From Pseudomonadota bacterium (GTDB lineage: Bacteria; Pseudomonadota; Alphaproteobacteria; Rhizobiales; Xanthobacteraceae), in contig JAFAGM010000091.1 of assembly GCA_023422775.1 (NCBI GenBank), forward strand, positions 1 through 64,000: 64,000 nucleotides of DNA, given 5' to 3'. Below the pieces are notes generated by a model. It ran no database searches and was not told the DNA's origin. It saw only the letters and a program-made list of their open reading frames with translations. Both the position numbers and the translations under genes were made by a program. Positions 10,084 to 19,047 of this stretch are shown here, in pieces (positions within the stretch are counted from its first letter, which is position 1; each line of letters begins with the position of its first letter).

Positions 10084-10976
10084 TTGTTCGCCGGGCGCGC
10101 CGATCGTGGCTTCAAGGCGTCGTCGAGTTCAGGCGCGGCGAGATTTACGCCGCCCTCGGTCTCCGGCAGCCAGTGCCCTTCGCTGCCATGCGCCGGCAGC
10201 ACGCGAAAATCCGCCTTGCCGCCCGTGCTGCGAAACGCATCGGCCAGCCGACGCGAGAAGGCCGGCGAAAAATAGCTGTCATTGGCTGCGACCAGCCACG
10301 TTACCTTGACGCGCGCATCCTTGCCGAATTCGCCGGCAGCGGCAACCAGCGTGTGGGCTGCGCAGATTCGATTGGGCAGATCATTGGCGTGCCCGCCGCG
10401 GCCCGGCGCGAACGCGATGATGGCGGCAACATCCTTCGGGTCTTCGCCTGCCATCGCCAGCGCACCCCACGCGCCGGCCGAATGGCCGACGATGACGATT
10501 CCTCCCGGACGGATGAAGGGTTGCTTGCGCACAGGGCGCACCGCGGCGGCGATCTCGGCCGCCGTGGCGCGGCCGGACCTTGCGTAGTCCGCCTCGTCGC
10601 AGCCGCCCTGATCCTCGAGGTACCTTCCGCCGGTAGCACCGTGACCGGGGCGCTCGGGAACCAGCACCGCGAAGCCGCGCGCCACCAGCCACGCTGCAAG
10701 CGCGCGGTATTCCGGTTGCGGCATTTGCGCGCGACGCAGGACGTTCTGGGTCGAGGCGTGCGCGACCACTGCCAGCGGAAACGGTCCGTCGCCGGGCGGC
10801 CGGAACATTACCGCGCGCGCCGCGGTCGCAGGATCCGGCGAGGGCAGCAGCCATTGCTGCAGGCGATCGGGCGCCCCTTCGGCGCCTTGCGCGCCGAACG
10901 CGGGCTGCGCTGCAGCGGCCTTCGCACCGAACACGGCAAGGATGGCCGCTGCAAAAAACACACTTGGCGGATGCAT
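10077..10976 (-). CDS. Secreted alpha/beta hydrolase
   Basis: An alpha/beta hydrolase of 299 aa from the ATG at 10976. That start gives a signal peptide, MHPPSVFFAAAILAVFGA, ending near AKAAAAQ; an upstream in-frame start at 11027 would bury it. The nucleophile elbow is VIVGHSAGAWG (about residue 160, Ser in GHSAG). The terminal His is likely in PAHGSEGHW (about 265) and the acid in WLVAANDSYFSP (about 230). It resembles dienelactone-hydrolase or poly-ester-hydrolase-like proteins, but the substrate is unknown. Its 3' end overlaps the remains of a DUF2269 gene, so its tail (DDALKPRSARPANKR) may be a junction sequence. Confidence 0.78.
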   Translation of the reverse strand: MHPPSVFFAAAILAVFGAKAAAAQPAFGAQGAEGAPDRLQQWLLPSPDPATAARAVMFRPPGDGPFPLAVVAHASTQNVLRRAQMPQPEYRALAAWLVARGFAVLVPERPGHGATGGRYLEDQGGCDEADYARSGRATAAEIAAAVRPVRKQPFIRPGGIVIVGHSAGAWGALAMAGEDPKDVAAIIAFAPGRGGHANDLPNRICAAHTLVAAAGEFGKDARVKVTWLVAANDSYFSPAFSRRLADAFRSTGGKADFRVLPAHGSEGHWLPETEGGVNLAAPELDDALKPRSARPANKR

Positions 10977-11274
10977 GAACTGGCCTGACACAGCCGAAGG
11001 CGGGCGTTGCGGAGCAGCCGGCACCATACCGCCGGCGAATCAGATCCTTTGCATTTTTTCGTGAACAGGCGTTGCGGTGACGCCTGGCCTGGGTGAACCC
11101 CTGGATGATTTCGTCAACAATCTTGCCGCAGTCACATCCTTGAAATGATGATTAAAGCCGCGCCTGTCCTCTTTCGGTACAGCCTCGCGAAAAACTGATG
11201 CACAAAATCCACAGGTTAACCGATAATTAAGGATGGACCTTGATGCCGGCCCGCTGACTTGCTTTGATCCACTC

Positions 11275-11784
11275 ATGAGCACAACCCTGATAGAGGTTCG
11301 ACCGGCCAAGGCTGCTGACGCAGCCGCGGTGGCGTCCACCCATGACGAAGCCTGGCGCTCGGCCTATCAGGGCATCATTCCCGGCGCCGAACTCGAAAAG
11401 CTGATCAACCGTCGCGGCCCGCAATGGTGGGACAGCGCGATCCGCAAGGGCAGCCGTGTCAGCGTGCTGGTGTTCGGCGACAGGGTCGCGGGTTACGCCA
11501 ATTACGGCCGCAACCGCGCGCGAAGCCTGCATTTCGAAGGCGAAATCTACGAGCTCTATCTGCGGCCGGAATTCCAGGGCCTCGGCTTTGGCCGCCGCCT
11601 CTTCACCGCCGCCCGCCGCGATCTGGTGCAGAGCGGCCTGAAGAGCATGGTGATCTGGGCGCTTTCCGACAATGACCCGGCGACGGAGTTCTACCGCGCG
11701 CTCGGCGGCCGCATGGTGGCGCGCTCCTCCGAGAAGTTCGGACCCAAGTCGCTCGACAAGGTCGCCTTCGCCTGGACCAACTGA
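11275..11784 (+). CDS. GNAT family N-acetyltransferase
   Basis: A 169-aa GNAT protein. The acetyl-CoA-binding motif A is visible as LYLRPEFQGLGFGRRLFTAA at about residues 88-107, followed by the motif B region VIWALSDNDPATEFYRALGG. It should transfer an acetyl group to an amine; the acceptor (small molecule or protein N terminus) is unknown. The ATG at 11275 is preferred because STTLIEVRPAKAAD is the normal start of the fold; upstream codons in the open frame are not conserved in character. It lies about 100 bp before ppa, on the same strand but probably separately transcribed. Confidence 0.87.
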   Translation: MSTTLIEVRPAKAADAAAVASTHDEAWRSAYQGIIPGAELEKLINRRGPQWWDSAIRKGSRVSVLVFGDRVAGYANYGRNRARSLHFEGEIYELYLRPEFQGLGFGRRLFTAARRDLVQSGLKSMVIWALSDNDPATEFYRALGGRMVARSSEKFGPKSLDKVAFAWTN

Positions 11785-11883
11785 AGCTAATTGAGGCTTT
11801 TCCCTGCTTCGCTGCGGGTCTAAACGGACCCTGACGCACGCCTGATTTCCGGGCGCGCCCTTCAACGCCAAGCGGAGCCCTCC

Positions 11884-12414
11884 ATGCGCATTGACGCCAT
11901 TTCAATCGGAAAAAATCCGCCGCACGACGTCAACGTCATCATCGAGGTGCCGGTCGGCGGCGAGCCGATCAAATACGAAATGGACAAGGACGCCGGCACG
12001 CTGGTGGTCGACCGCTTTCTCTATACGGCGATGCGCTATCCCGGCAATTACGGCTTCATTCCGCATACGCTGTCGGGCGACGGCGACCCTTGCGACGTGC
12101 TGGTCGCCAACACCCGCGCGATCGTGCCTGGCGCCGTCATGAGCGTGCGGCCGGTCGGCGTACTGCTGATGGAAGACGAGGCTGGCGGCGACGAGAAGAT
12201 CATCGCGGTGCCGTCCTCGAAGCTGACCCAGCGCTACGACAAGGTCAAAAACTACAGCGACCTTCCCGACATCACGCTGCAGCAGATCCAGCACTTCTTC
12301 GAGCACTACAAGGATCTCGAGAAGGGCAAATGGGTGAAGGTGCTGCGCTGGGGCGACGCCGAGGACGCCCGCCGGCTGATCCTGGAAGGCATCGAGCGGG
12401 CAAAGAAGAAGTAG
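11884..12414 (+). CDS. ppa: Inorganic pyrophosphatase (family I)
   Basis: Soluble family I inorganic pyrophosphatase, 176 aa, the usual bacterial length. It hydrolyses pyrophosphate to two phosphates and so drives nucleic-acid, protein and lipid synthesis. Recognisable features are EVPVGGEPIKYEMDKD near the N terminus, the metal-binding DGDPCDVLV (about residues 62-70), DEKIIAVP (about 101) and the C-terminal YKDLEKGKWVKVLRW. The ATG is followed at once by the conserved N-terminal strand. The gene is monocistronic in appearance, with a GNAT gene before and a repeat after it. Confidence 0.96.
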   Translation: MRIDAISIGKNPPHDVNVIIEVPVGGEPIKYEMDKDAGTLVVDRFLYTAMRYPGNYGFIPHTLSGDGDPCDVLVANTRAIVPGAVMSVRPVGVLLMEDEAGGDEKIIAVPSSKLTQRYDKVKNYSDLPDITLQQIQHFFEHYKDLEKGKWVKVLRWGDAEDARRLILEGIERAKKK

Positions 12415-12446
12415 GGCTCTTTCGGGCCACCGCTCTTCATTTCATT

Positions 12447-12532
12447 GTCATGGCCGGGCTTGTCCCGGCCATCCACGTCCTTCGCTGCTATACTCTCAGG
12501 ACGTGGATGCCCGGCACAGGGCCGGGCATGAC
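12447..12532. repeat. Inverted repeat, GTCATGGCCGGGC...GCCCGGCATGAC family, copy 1
   Basis: Two arms of about 33 bp (GTCATGGCCGGGCTTGTCCC to CCACGTCC, and GGACGTGGATG to GGGCATGAC) flank a short loop. Related elements lie at 20448-20535, 32776-32893 and 49829-49912. The element ends 18 bp before the M20 peptidase start and could act as a hairpin in its leader. Confidence 0.75.
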
Positions 12533-12550
12533 GAAAGTGACGAGTCGATC

Positions 12551-14023
12551 ATGCGCCGTCTGGTCCGCTACTTGCTGCTGTTCGCGGTCGCCGCGATCGT
12601 AATCCTCGCCGCCGTGCTGGCCTTCAACACTCTCACCCACCGTTCGCGCCAGCTCCAGGTAACTGCCGTGCCGCGCGCACCGGTCGATGCGCAGGCAGTA
12701 AGCCAGCGGCTCGGCGAAGCCATCCGCTTCCGGACCATTTCCAGCCACGAAAAGCCTGACCAGCACGCCGAGGCGCTGGTCGGCATGCAGGCGCATATCG
12801 AAAGAAGCTTTCCGGCATTTCATGCCGCGGCCAAGCGTGAACTGGTCGCCAGATACAGCCTGCTCTACACATGGGAGGGCTCGGACCCGAAGGCTGCGCC
12901 GATCGCGCTGCTGGCGCATCAGGACGTGGTGCCGGTTGCGCCGGGCACCGAGAAGGACTGGCAGCAGCCGCCCTTTGACGGCGTCATCGCGGACGGCTTC
13001 ATCTGGGGCCGCGGCGCCTGGGACGACAAGGGCAATCTCTATTCCATGCTGGAAGCGGCCGAGGCGATGGCCAGGGCCGGCTTCCGCCCCAGGCGCACGG
13101 TCTATTTTGCGTTCGGCCATGACGAGGAGACGGCAGGCACCGCCGGAGCGAAGTCGATCGCGGCGCTGCTGGCCTCGCGCGGCGTCCGCCTCGACTTCGT
13201 GATCGACGAGGGGCTGTTGATTACCGAAGGCATCATGAAGGGCCTCGACAAGCCTGCGGCACTGATCGGCGTCGCCGAAAAAGGCTATGCCACGCTGGTG
13301 CTGAACGCGCAGGCAACGCCGGGACACTCGTCGATGCCGCCGCGCGATACCGCGATCGGCATGATGAGCGCCGCGCTGGCGCGGCTGGAGGATCATCGCC
13401 TGCCGATGCAGATCCGCTCCACGGTCGCCGCGATGTTCGACACGCTGGCGCCAGAGATGTCCGGCTTCAACCGCGTGGTGCTGTCGAACCTCTGGCTGTT
13501 CAGGCCGCTGTTGCTGCGCGAATTCGAGAAGAGCGGGCCGACCGACGCGATGATGCGCACCACCACCGCGCTTACCATCTTCAACGCCGGCGACAAGGAC
13601 AATGTGCTGCCCGGCAATGCCGAGGCCACCGTCAACTTCCGCCTGATCCCCGGCGATACGCAAACCAGTGTGACCGATCACGTCCGCAGCACGATCCGCA
13701 ACGACCGGATTTCGATCAAGCCGTTTCCCGGCAATACCGATCCGCCACCGGTGACGGCGACCTCGAGTCCGTCGTTCCAGATGCTGGTGCGAACGATCAG
13801 GGAAGTCTACCCAGACGTGATCGTCGCGCCCGGGCTGATGATCGCGGCCACCGACTCGCGCCACTACACCGAAGTGACCGACAAGATTTTCCGCTTCTCC
13901 CCCGTGCGTGCGAATTCGGAGGACCTGAAGCGCTTCCACGGCACCAACGAACGCCTCAGCATCGAGGGCTACGCCGACATGATCCGGTTTTACCGGCGGC
14001 TGATCGAGAATGCGGCGGGGTGA
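12551..14023 (+). CDS. Membrane-anchored M20 family peptidase
   Basis: A 490-aa M20 metallopeptidase (carboxypeptidase/aminoacylase type) with an N-terminal membrane anchor (about residues 5-27, LLLFAVAAIVILAAVLAF), so the catalytic part is likely periplasmic. The two-zinc site is visible: His-x-Asp in LLAHQDVVPV (about residue 122), the bridging Asp in GRGAWDDKGN (about 155), the Glu-Glu pair in GHDEETAG (about 192) and the C-terminal His in DSRHYTEV (about 437). Internal dimerisation sequence follows the first half as usual for the family. The ATG at 12551 starts the anchor; earlier codons run through the upstream repeat. Confidence 0.9.
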   Translation: MRRLVRYLLLFAVAAIVILAAVLAFNTLTHRSRQLQVTAVPRAPVDAQAVSQRLGEAIRFRTISSHEKPDQHAEALVGMQAHIERSFPAFHAAAKRELVARYSLLYTWEGSDPKAAPIALLAHQDVVPVAPGTEKDWQQPPFDGVIADGFIWGRGAWDDKGNLYSMLEAAEAMARAGFRPRRTVYFAFGHDEETAGTAGAKSIAALLASRGVRLDFVIDEGLLITEGIMKGLDKPAALIGVAEKGYATLVLNAQATPGHSSMPPRDTAIGMMSAALARLEDHRLPMQIRSTVAAMFDTLAPEMSGFNRVVLSNLWLFRPLLLREFEKSGPTDAMMRTTTALTIFNAGDKDNVLPGNAEATVNFRLIPGDTQTSVTDHVRSTIRNDRISIKPFPGNTDPPPVTATSSPSFQMLVRTIREVYPDVIVAPGLMIAATDSRHYTEVTDKIFRFSPVRANSEDLKRFHGTNERLSIEGYADMIRFYRRLIENAAG

Positions 14024-14034
14024 CTGCTTCTGCC

Positions 14035-14110
14035 GTCATTGCGAGCGAAGCGAAGCAATCCATAGCGCCACAAGTGGAGAGGTGGATTGCTTCGCTTCGC
14101 TCGCAATGAC
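14035..14110. repeat. Inverted repeat, GTCATTGCGAGCGAAGCGAAGC family, copy 1
   Basis: Arm GTCATTGCGAGCGAAGCGAA and its reverse complement TTCGCTTCGCTCGCAATGAC flank a loop of about 36 bp, in the gap between the convergent peptidase and folD genes. A collapsed copy is at 60282-60310. It may double as a bidirectional terminator. Confidence 0.75.
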
Positions 14111-14128
14111 AGGGAGAGAGCGGCACGC

Positions 14129-15013
14129 TCACACCCCCGGCTTCGCCAACCCGGCAATCGCACACGCCGCACGCAGCGTATTCACCAGGAGACACGCCAC
14201 CGTCATCTGCCCGACACCGCCGGGCACCGGCGTAATGGCGCCGGCCACCTCGGCCACTTCCTTGAACGCGACGTCGCCGACCAGCCGGGTCTTGCCATCG
14301 GGCAGCGGCAGACGGTTGATGCCGACATCGATCACGGTGGCGCCCGGCTTGATCCAGTCGGCGCGCACCATCTCCGGTTTGCCGACCGCGGCGTACACCA
14401 GGTCGGCGCGGGCGCATAGTTGCGGCAGGTCGCGCGAGCGCGAATGCGCAATCGTCACCGTTGCGTTCTCGTTGAGCAGCAATTGCACCAGCGGGCGGCC
14501 GACCAGGTTGGAACGGCCGATGACAATGGCGTTCATGCCCTCCAGCGAGGCATGCACGCTCCTGGTCAGGATGATGCAGCCGAGCGGCGTGCATGGCGAC
14601 AGCGCGGCAAAACCGCCGGCGAGCCGGCCGGCATTGTTCGGATGCAGCCCGTCGACATCCTTGGCCGGGTCGATGGCGTTGATGATGGTTTCGGTATTGA
14701 TCGATTTCGGCAGCGGCAGCTGCACGAGAATGCCGTGGACGGCAGGGTCCTCGTTGAGCTTTGCGATCAGCGCCAGCAGGTCGGCCTGCGCGACATCGGC
14801 GGGCAGCCTGTGCTCGAACGAGGCCATGCCGGCAGCCTGGGTCTGCGTGTGTTTGCTGCGGACATAGACCTCGCTGGCAGGATCGTTGCCGACCAGCACC
14901 ACCGCAAGGCCCGGCGTGAGCCGATGCTCACGCTTGACCCGGGCGACCTCTTCGGCGACGCGGGCGCGAAGTTCCGCGGCGATGACTTTTCCGTCGATGA
15001 TCCGAGCCGTCAT
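14129..15013 (-). CDS. folD: Methylenetetrahydrofolate dehydrogenase / cyclohydrolase
   Basis: Bifunctional FolD, 294 aa. It interconverts 5,10-methylene-, 5,10-methenyl- and 10-formyl-tetrahydrofolate in cytosolic one-carbon metabolism. Family signatures are present: the catalytic region VGNDPASEVYVRSKHTQTQA (about residues 41-60), QLPLPKSINTETIINAIDPAKDVDG (about 98-122), the Rossmann motif VIGRSNLVGRPL (about 164) and the C-terminal PGGVGQMTVACLL. The N terminus MTARIIDGKVIAAELR matches the family start. A palindromic repeat lies just upstream, then the DUF167 gene on the same strand. Confidence 0.96.
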   Translation of the reverse strand: MTARIIDGKVIAAELRARVAEEVARVKREHRLTPGLAVVLVGNDPASEVYVRSKHTQTQAAGMASFEHRLPADVAQADLLALIAKLNEDPAVHGILVQLPLPKSINTETIINAIDPAKDVDGLHPNNAGRLAGGFAALSPCTPLGCIILTRSVHASLEGMNAIVIGRSNLVGRPLVQLLLNENATVTIAHSRSRDLPQLCARADLVYAAVGKPEMVRADWIKPGATVIDVGINRLPLPDGKTRLVGDVAFKEVAEVAGAITPVPGGVGQMTVACLLVNTLRAACAIAGLAKPGV

Positions 15014-15038
15014 CTCAATCCTTTGTCTTCAGTTTGAC

Positions 15039-15083
15039 GCATGATCAATTCGGAAAACCGGTTCCCACTTTTCCGGATCATGC
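15039..15083. repeat. Dispersed palindromic repeat, GGAAAA/CCGGTTCCCACTTTTCC family, copy 2
   Basis: Near-perfect palindrome with ends GCATGATC and GATCATGC around CGGAAAACCGGTTCCCACTT. Same family as 4469-4511 and 44534-44572. It fills most of the gap between folD and the DUF167 gene. Confidence 0.8.
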
Positions 15084-15404
15084 TTTGTCCGGCCTGGCCG
15101 CCGTTGCCTCTCGCAGCCTTTCGCCGAGGATTCCGGGATCGCCGTCGACCGCGACCTGCTTCAGCCGCGACGTGACGCCTGACAGAATCTTCACGCGCGC
15201 CTTCGGGACACCAAGCGCCTTCGCCAGCAATTCGGTCACCGCCCGATTGGCCTCGCCGCCCTCGGCGATGGCGCGAACGCGAACCTTTACGACCGACCGG
15301 CCGTCGGCCAGCGTTTCAATCCCGTCGATGCCGTCGCGGCCGCCGCGCGGCGTCACCCGCAGCGCGACGCTGATGCCGTCTGTGGAATAGCGCCAAGGAT
15401 CCAT
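15078..15404 (-). CDS. DUF167 (YggU) family protein
   Basis: A small 108-aa protein of the DUF167/YggU family. The characteristic core is VALRVTPRGGRDGIDGIE (about residues 12-29), then VRVRAIAEGGEANRAVTELLAKAL (about 43-66) and SGVTSRLKQVAVDGDP. Function is unknown in general. The family is often found next to yggT and folate or proline genes, as here. YggT lies 42 bp upstream on the same strand, so the two are probably co-transcribed. The 3' end touches the palindromic repeat. Confidence 0.88.
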   Translation of the reverse strand: MDPWRYSTDGISVALRVTPRGGRDGIDGIETLADGRSVVKVRVRAIAEGGEANRAVTELLAKALGVPKARVKILSGVTSRLKQVAVDGDPGILGERLREATAARPDKA

Positions 15405-15446
15405 CAGGGGGATCCATCCAGTCAGGTCAACTCCCGACTCCAGAGA

Positions 15447-15737
15447 TCAAATGACGTTGGGATAGATGTAGTAGGCGATCACCCGCTGGATGAACATGAT
15501 GATCAGGATCAGGATGATCGGCGAGATGTCGAGGCCGCCCAGATTGGGCATGAACCTCCGGATCGGCGCCAGCGCCGGCTCGGTGATCCGGTACAGGAAC
15601 TCGGCCACCGCCGCCACGAACTGGTTGCGCGTGTTCACGACATTGAAGGCGATCAGCCAGGACAGGATGGCCGAGGCGATCAGCAGCCAGACGTACAGGT
15701 CAAGGACGATGATGACGATGTCGAGGATGGCGCGCAT
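15447..15737 (-). CDS. YggT family membrane protein
   Basis: A 96-aa integral membrane protein of the YggT/Ycf19 family. Two hydrophobic stretches are seen (about residues 3-27, ILDIVIIVLDLYVWLLIASA, and about 70-90), linked by the family's ITEPALAPIRRFMPNLGGLD loop. Members are linked to cell-envelope or division functions and osmotic adaptation, but no molecular activity is established. It is the first gene of a likely yggT-DUF167 pair. Confidence 0.9.
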   Translation of the reverse strand: MRAILDIVIIVLDLYVWLLIASAILSWLIAFNVVNTRNQFVAAVAEFLYRITEPALAPIRRFMPNLGGLDISPIILILIIMFIQRVIAYYIYPNVI

Positions 15738-15930
15738 GTGGTGGGGGCTCGGGAGGAAGGATATCAGCTAGATATCGGTTCAGCCTCCCGCAAACAAGGG
15801 AAGTTCCCGGTAAAATGACGCCGAAATCGGCCGTTTCAAGTTTCTCGCACCGTTCTTGACTTGCCCTTGGGCCGGACTGTAAATGACGCCGATTGCCGGT
15901 CGCCTCAGGTCATGCCGAGGCGGTCGCAAC

Positions 15931-16006
<76 letters not shown>

Positions 16007-16008
16007 CG

Positions 16009-16103
16009 CTTCGCCCTTCGGGCTACGCGTGGCGCAGCCACGTGTTGTCCGAAGGACGAAGCGTGGTGCCCGGCATAGCCCGAAGGGCGACGACGGGCTG
16101 GTA
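16009..16103. repeat. Inverted repeat, CTTCGCCCTTCGGGCTACG family
   Basis: CGCTTCGCCCTTCGGGCTAC at the left is matched by TAGCCCGAAGGGCGA at the right, with inner matches GTCCGAAGGAC and ACGAAGCGTGGTG. It follows the tRNA and could fold into a terminator-like structure. It is non-coding. Confidence 0.6.
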
Positions 16104-16117
16104 GACCCCCCTCCCCC

Positions 16118-16927
16118 TCACTTCCCCGTGAACCGCGGCGGCCGCTTCTCCACGAAGCTCGCCACGCCCTCCCGGAAATCGCTGCCCTTCAGCGCGATCT
16201 GCATTTCGCGGTTGGCATCGATGGTGGCTTCCGCGAGCGTCTGGAACGGCACGTCGTAGAGCTGCCGCTTGATCACGGAAATCGCGCTGGGCGAGACGAA
16301 GTCAGCGAGGTCGCGCGCATAGGCATAGGTCTGCTCACGCAGTTGATCGGCCGGATAGAGCCGGTTCACCAGCCCGATCCGCAGCGCTTCGTCGCTGTTC
16401 ACCCGGCGGGCTGACATCAAGAGATCGAGCGCGTTGGCATGACCGACGATGCGCGGCAGCATCCAGCTGATGCCATGCTCGGCGATCAGCCCGCGGCGCG
16501 CGAACGCCGTGGTGAAGACGGTGTTGTCGGCGGCAAACCGCAAATCGCAATAGAGCGCGTGGACGAGGCCGATGCCGGCGGTGGCGCCGTTCAGCATGCC
16601 GATGACCGGCTTTGGAATCGCCGGGTAGTAGGCGTAGCGCGTCTGCCAGTCTGCCCGGCGGTTCATGTCGAACGGCGTGTTCTCGCCGCGCCTGACCTCG
16701 TTGGGATCGATGCCCTTCAGGGCCTCCATGTCCGCGCCTGCGCAGAATGCGCGACCGGCGCCAGTCAACACGATGACGCGGACATTGTCGTCGGCGCTTG
16801 CTGCCTCCATCGCATGGCGCACGTCGCGCTCCATGATCGCCGTCCACGCGTTCATCCGATCGGGCCGGTTGAGCGTGATGGTCGCGATCTTGTCGCTGAC
16901 CTCGTAGAGGATGTGCTGATAGGTCAC
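16118..16927 (-). CDS. Enoyl-CoA hydratase/isomerase family protein
   Basis: A 269-aa crotonase-fold protein. The N terminus has TITLNRPDRMNAWTAIMERD (about residues 16-35). The oxyanion-hole segments are GAGRAFCAGADMEAL (about 54-68) and GATAGIGLVHALYCDLRFAA (about 114-133). It should act on enoyl-CoA in fatty-acid or related acid breakdown; the exact substrate is not visible. The catalytic Glu pair of classical hydratases is not obvious in the second segment (the loop reads FARRGLIAEHGISW), which fits other crotonase activities equally well. It is monocistronic in appearance. Confidence 0.88.
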   Translation of the reverse strand: MTYQHILYEVSDKIATITLNRPDRMNAWTAIMERDVRHAMEAASADDNVRVIVLTGAGRAFCAGADMEALKGIDPNEVRRGENTPFDMNRRADWQTRYAYYPAIPKPVIGMLNGATAGIGLVHALYCDLRFAADNTVFTTAFARRGLIAEHGISWMLPRIVGHANALDLLMSARRVNSDEALRIGLVNRLYPADQLREQTYAYARDLADFVSPSAISVIKRQLYDVPFQTLAEATIDANREMQIALKGSDFREGVASFVEKRPPRFTGK

Positions 16928-17060
16928 CGCGATCTCCCTGTCGTTTCTGTCATTGATTGCGCGCGCAGGCCCTGCGGCCGCACGAGATCAGGCGGACGAC
17001 ACTATCACATCAGGGAGTATTGAAAGACGTTCGAATCCCCGGATAAATTCCGCGTGGCGG

Positions 17061-17863
17061 CTATTCCGCCGCTTGCAACATGAGCGAGCGCGGCTTGCGC
17101 GCCAGCCAGCCATGGATGAAATTCTTCAGCCAGGCGCGTTCGGCCATGTCATGCACGGCGCGACCTTCGAAATGAAGATGGCGTGGATGCGCGCCCGGCT
17201 GTTCCATGCGCACGCAGCCGCGCGTGGTCCAGCGATGCATCATCGCGTAGGTCACATCGGGATGGAACTGGAAGCCGAACGCGTGTCCCGACCGGAACGC
17301 CTGCACCGGAAAGTCGTCGCCCTCGGCGAGCAGTTCAGCGCCACGAGGCAGTTGAAAGCCCTCGCCGTGCCAGTGATAGACGCGCTCGGGCCAGTCCGGG
17401 CAGAGCGCGTGTCCGGCGGCGGTCGGACGGATCGGATAGTAACCGACCTCGACCCGGCCTTCGTGATGCGGGGCGACCTGCGCGCCCAATTGTTTCGCCA
17501 GCATCTGCGCACCGAGGCAGATGCCCAGGAACGGCCGGTTCTCGCGCAAGGGAATTTCGATCCAGTCGATCTCGCGGCGGACGAAATCGTCGGGATCGTT
17601 GGCGCTCATCGGGCCGCCGAAGATGACGGCGCCGGCGTGCCGGTCAAGCGTCTCCGGCAGGGCATCGCCAAACCGCGGACGCCTGATATCGAGAGGGTGC
17701 CCAGCGCACGCAGCGCATTGCCGACGCGGCCTGGTGTCGACGTTTCCTGGTGAAGGACGATCAGCACCGGCAGCGGGGCCGCCGGGCCAGGCGCAACCGG
17801 TGTCCCGCTGCCCGGAAAGGGCAGGATGTTGCCGCCGCCATTCTTGTTCGACCGGAACGACAT
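17061..17863 (-). pseudogene. Class I glutamine amidotransferase, interrupted by a one-base frameshift
   Basis: Two minus-strand frames together encode a GMP-synthase-like class I amidotransferase of about 267 aa. The first part starts at 17863 (MSFRSNKNGGGNILPFPGSG, then PVLIVLHQETSTPGRVGNAL). The rest is in the next frame: HPLDIRRPRFGDALPE, AGAVIFGGPMSANDP, the nucleophile FLGICLGAQMLA and the His of FGFQFHPDVT. The join lies at the C run 17700-17702, where one missing base explains everything. As it stands, the first frame ends at a TGA (17606-17608) overlapping an internal ATG (17609), which could start a 182-aa fragment with the catalytic Cys and His but lacking the first strand. The gene is broken, or the base call is wrong. 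Confidence 0.85.
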
Positions 17864-18031
17864 CGACGTTGCTCAGGCACCTCGAAGCGAGACCATACCT
17901 AAGTGAGTGTTAATTTCGGGTGATCTCGCGCACACCCGCACCACGCGGAATAAGCAAATCGTGGGCCAGACGCGGCCCCACCCGCGATCGCGCCGGGAAT
18001 GCCCTCGGGTCAAGGAAAACCGGCCGGTTTC

Positions 18032-18811
18032 TCAGCGCTGGCGGAGTTGCAGCCGGCCGACCGCGCCGAGGATGAATGAGCGGGGAAACAGCCGCAGCAG
18101 GAACGGCACCATCTTGATGCCAATGCCGGGCATGACTGCACGCTTGTTAGCCATAAGTCCGCGATACGCCTGCTGCGCGACGCTGGCCGGCAGGACCTTG
18201 AGCACGACCGAATCAAAGCCGGGTCTGAATCCGGCACGGGCCTGGAATTCCGACGGTACCGGACCGGGACAGAGGACCGTTACCCGCACGCCATGCGGCG
18301 CCAGTTCGGCGCGCATCGCCTCCGTGAACGACAGCACGTAGGCCTTGGTGGCGTAATAGACAGCCATTCCCGGACCCGGCAGGAAGCCCGCGATCGAGCC
18401 GACGTTGAGCAGGCCGCCGCGATTGCGGATCAACTGGTCGGAGAACCGCAGCGTCAGGTCGGTCAGCGCGCGGATATTGACGGTGATCATGTCGAGCTGG
18501 TCGGCCCGGTCGCGCTGGACCGCCCTGCCGAACAGGCCGAAGCCGGCATTGTTGACGACGTATTCGGCCTCCACGCCGGCAGCGGCCAACGCCTCCGCGA
18601 TTTTGTCGCCGGCATCGGGCTGGACGAGATCGCAGGGAATGATGATCGGCGCCTTGCCGCCGGCGGCCGTTATTTCACTCGCCAGCGCGGCCAGGCGATC
18701 GGCGCGCCGCGCCACCAGCGCCACGCGATGGCCGTTGGACGCAAAGACGCGCGCCAGCTCGGTGCCTATTCCGGCAGAAGCGCCGGTGATCAGCGTTACA
18801 CGCTCGGTCAC
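18032..18811 (-). CDS. Short-chain dehydrogenase/reductase
   Basis: A classical SDR of 259 aa from a GTG start at 18811, which places VTLITGASAGIGTELARVF near the N terminus as expected. The cofactor motif TGASAGIG, the NNAG motif (VVNNAGFGLFG, about residue 88) and the active-site triad are present: Ser in NVGSIAGF and Tyr/Lys in YYATKAYVLSF (about 155-165). An upstream in-frame start at 18901 would add about 30 low-complexity residues and is less likely. It is a cytosolic NAD(P)-dependent oxidoreductase of unknown substrate. The tail MVPFLLRLFPRSFILG may associate with the membrane. Confidence 0.86.
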   Translation of the reverse strand: MTERVTLITGASAGIGTELARVFASNGHRVALVARRADRLAALASEITAAGGKAPIIIPCDLVQPDAGDKIAEALAAAGVEAEYVVNNAGFGLFGRAVQRDRADQLDMITVNIRALTDLTLRFSDQLIRNRGGLLNVGSIAGFLPGPGMAVYYATKAYVLSFTEAMRAELAPHGVRVTVLCPGPVPSEFQARAGFRPGFDSVVLKVLPASVAQQAYRGLMANKRAVMPGIGIKMVPFLLRLFPRSFILGAVGRLQLRQR

Positions 18812-19047
18812 GATGGAATGCTCTCGATAATCAATTTCAGGATGCAACGACGGCGGCGGGACGAGAGCACGGCGGCATGGTGTGACGCAAGCCACACGCA
18901 TGGCATATGGCCGTACACAGCCAGGCTCCCCATCGATCGAAACCCCTTACTTTCACGCCTCTCGTGCGTTCGCGGCCGATCGCACGTCACATTAAAGTTT
19001 CGTCATCAGAAACAATGCGCCCATCGCTAACATGTAGCGGAGCACCA

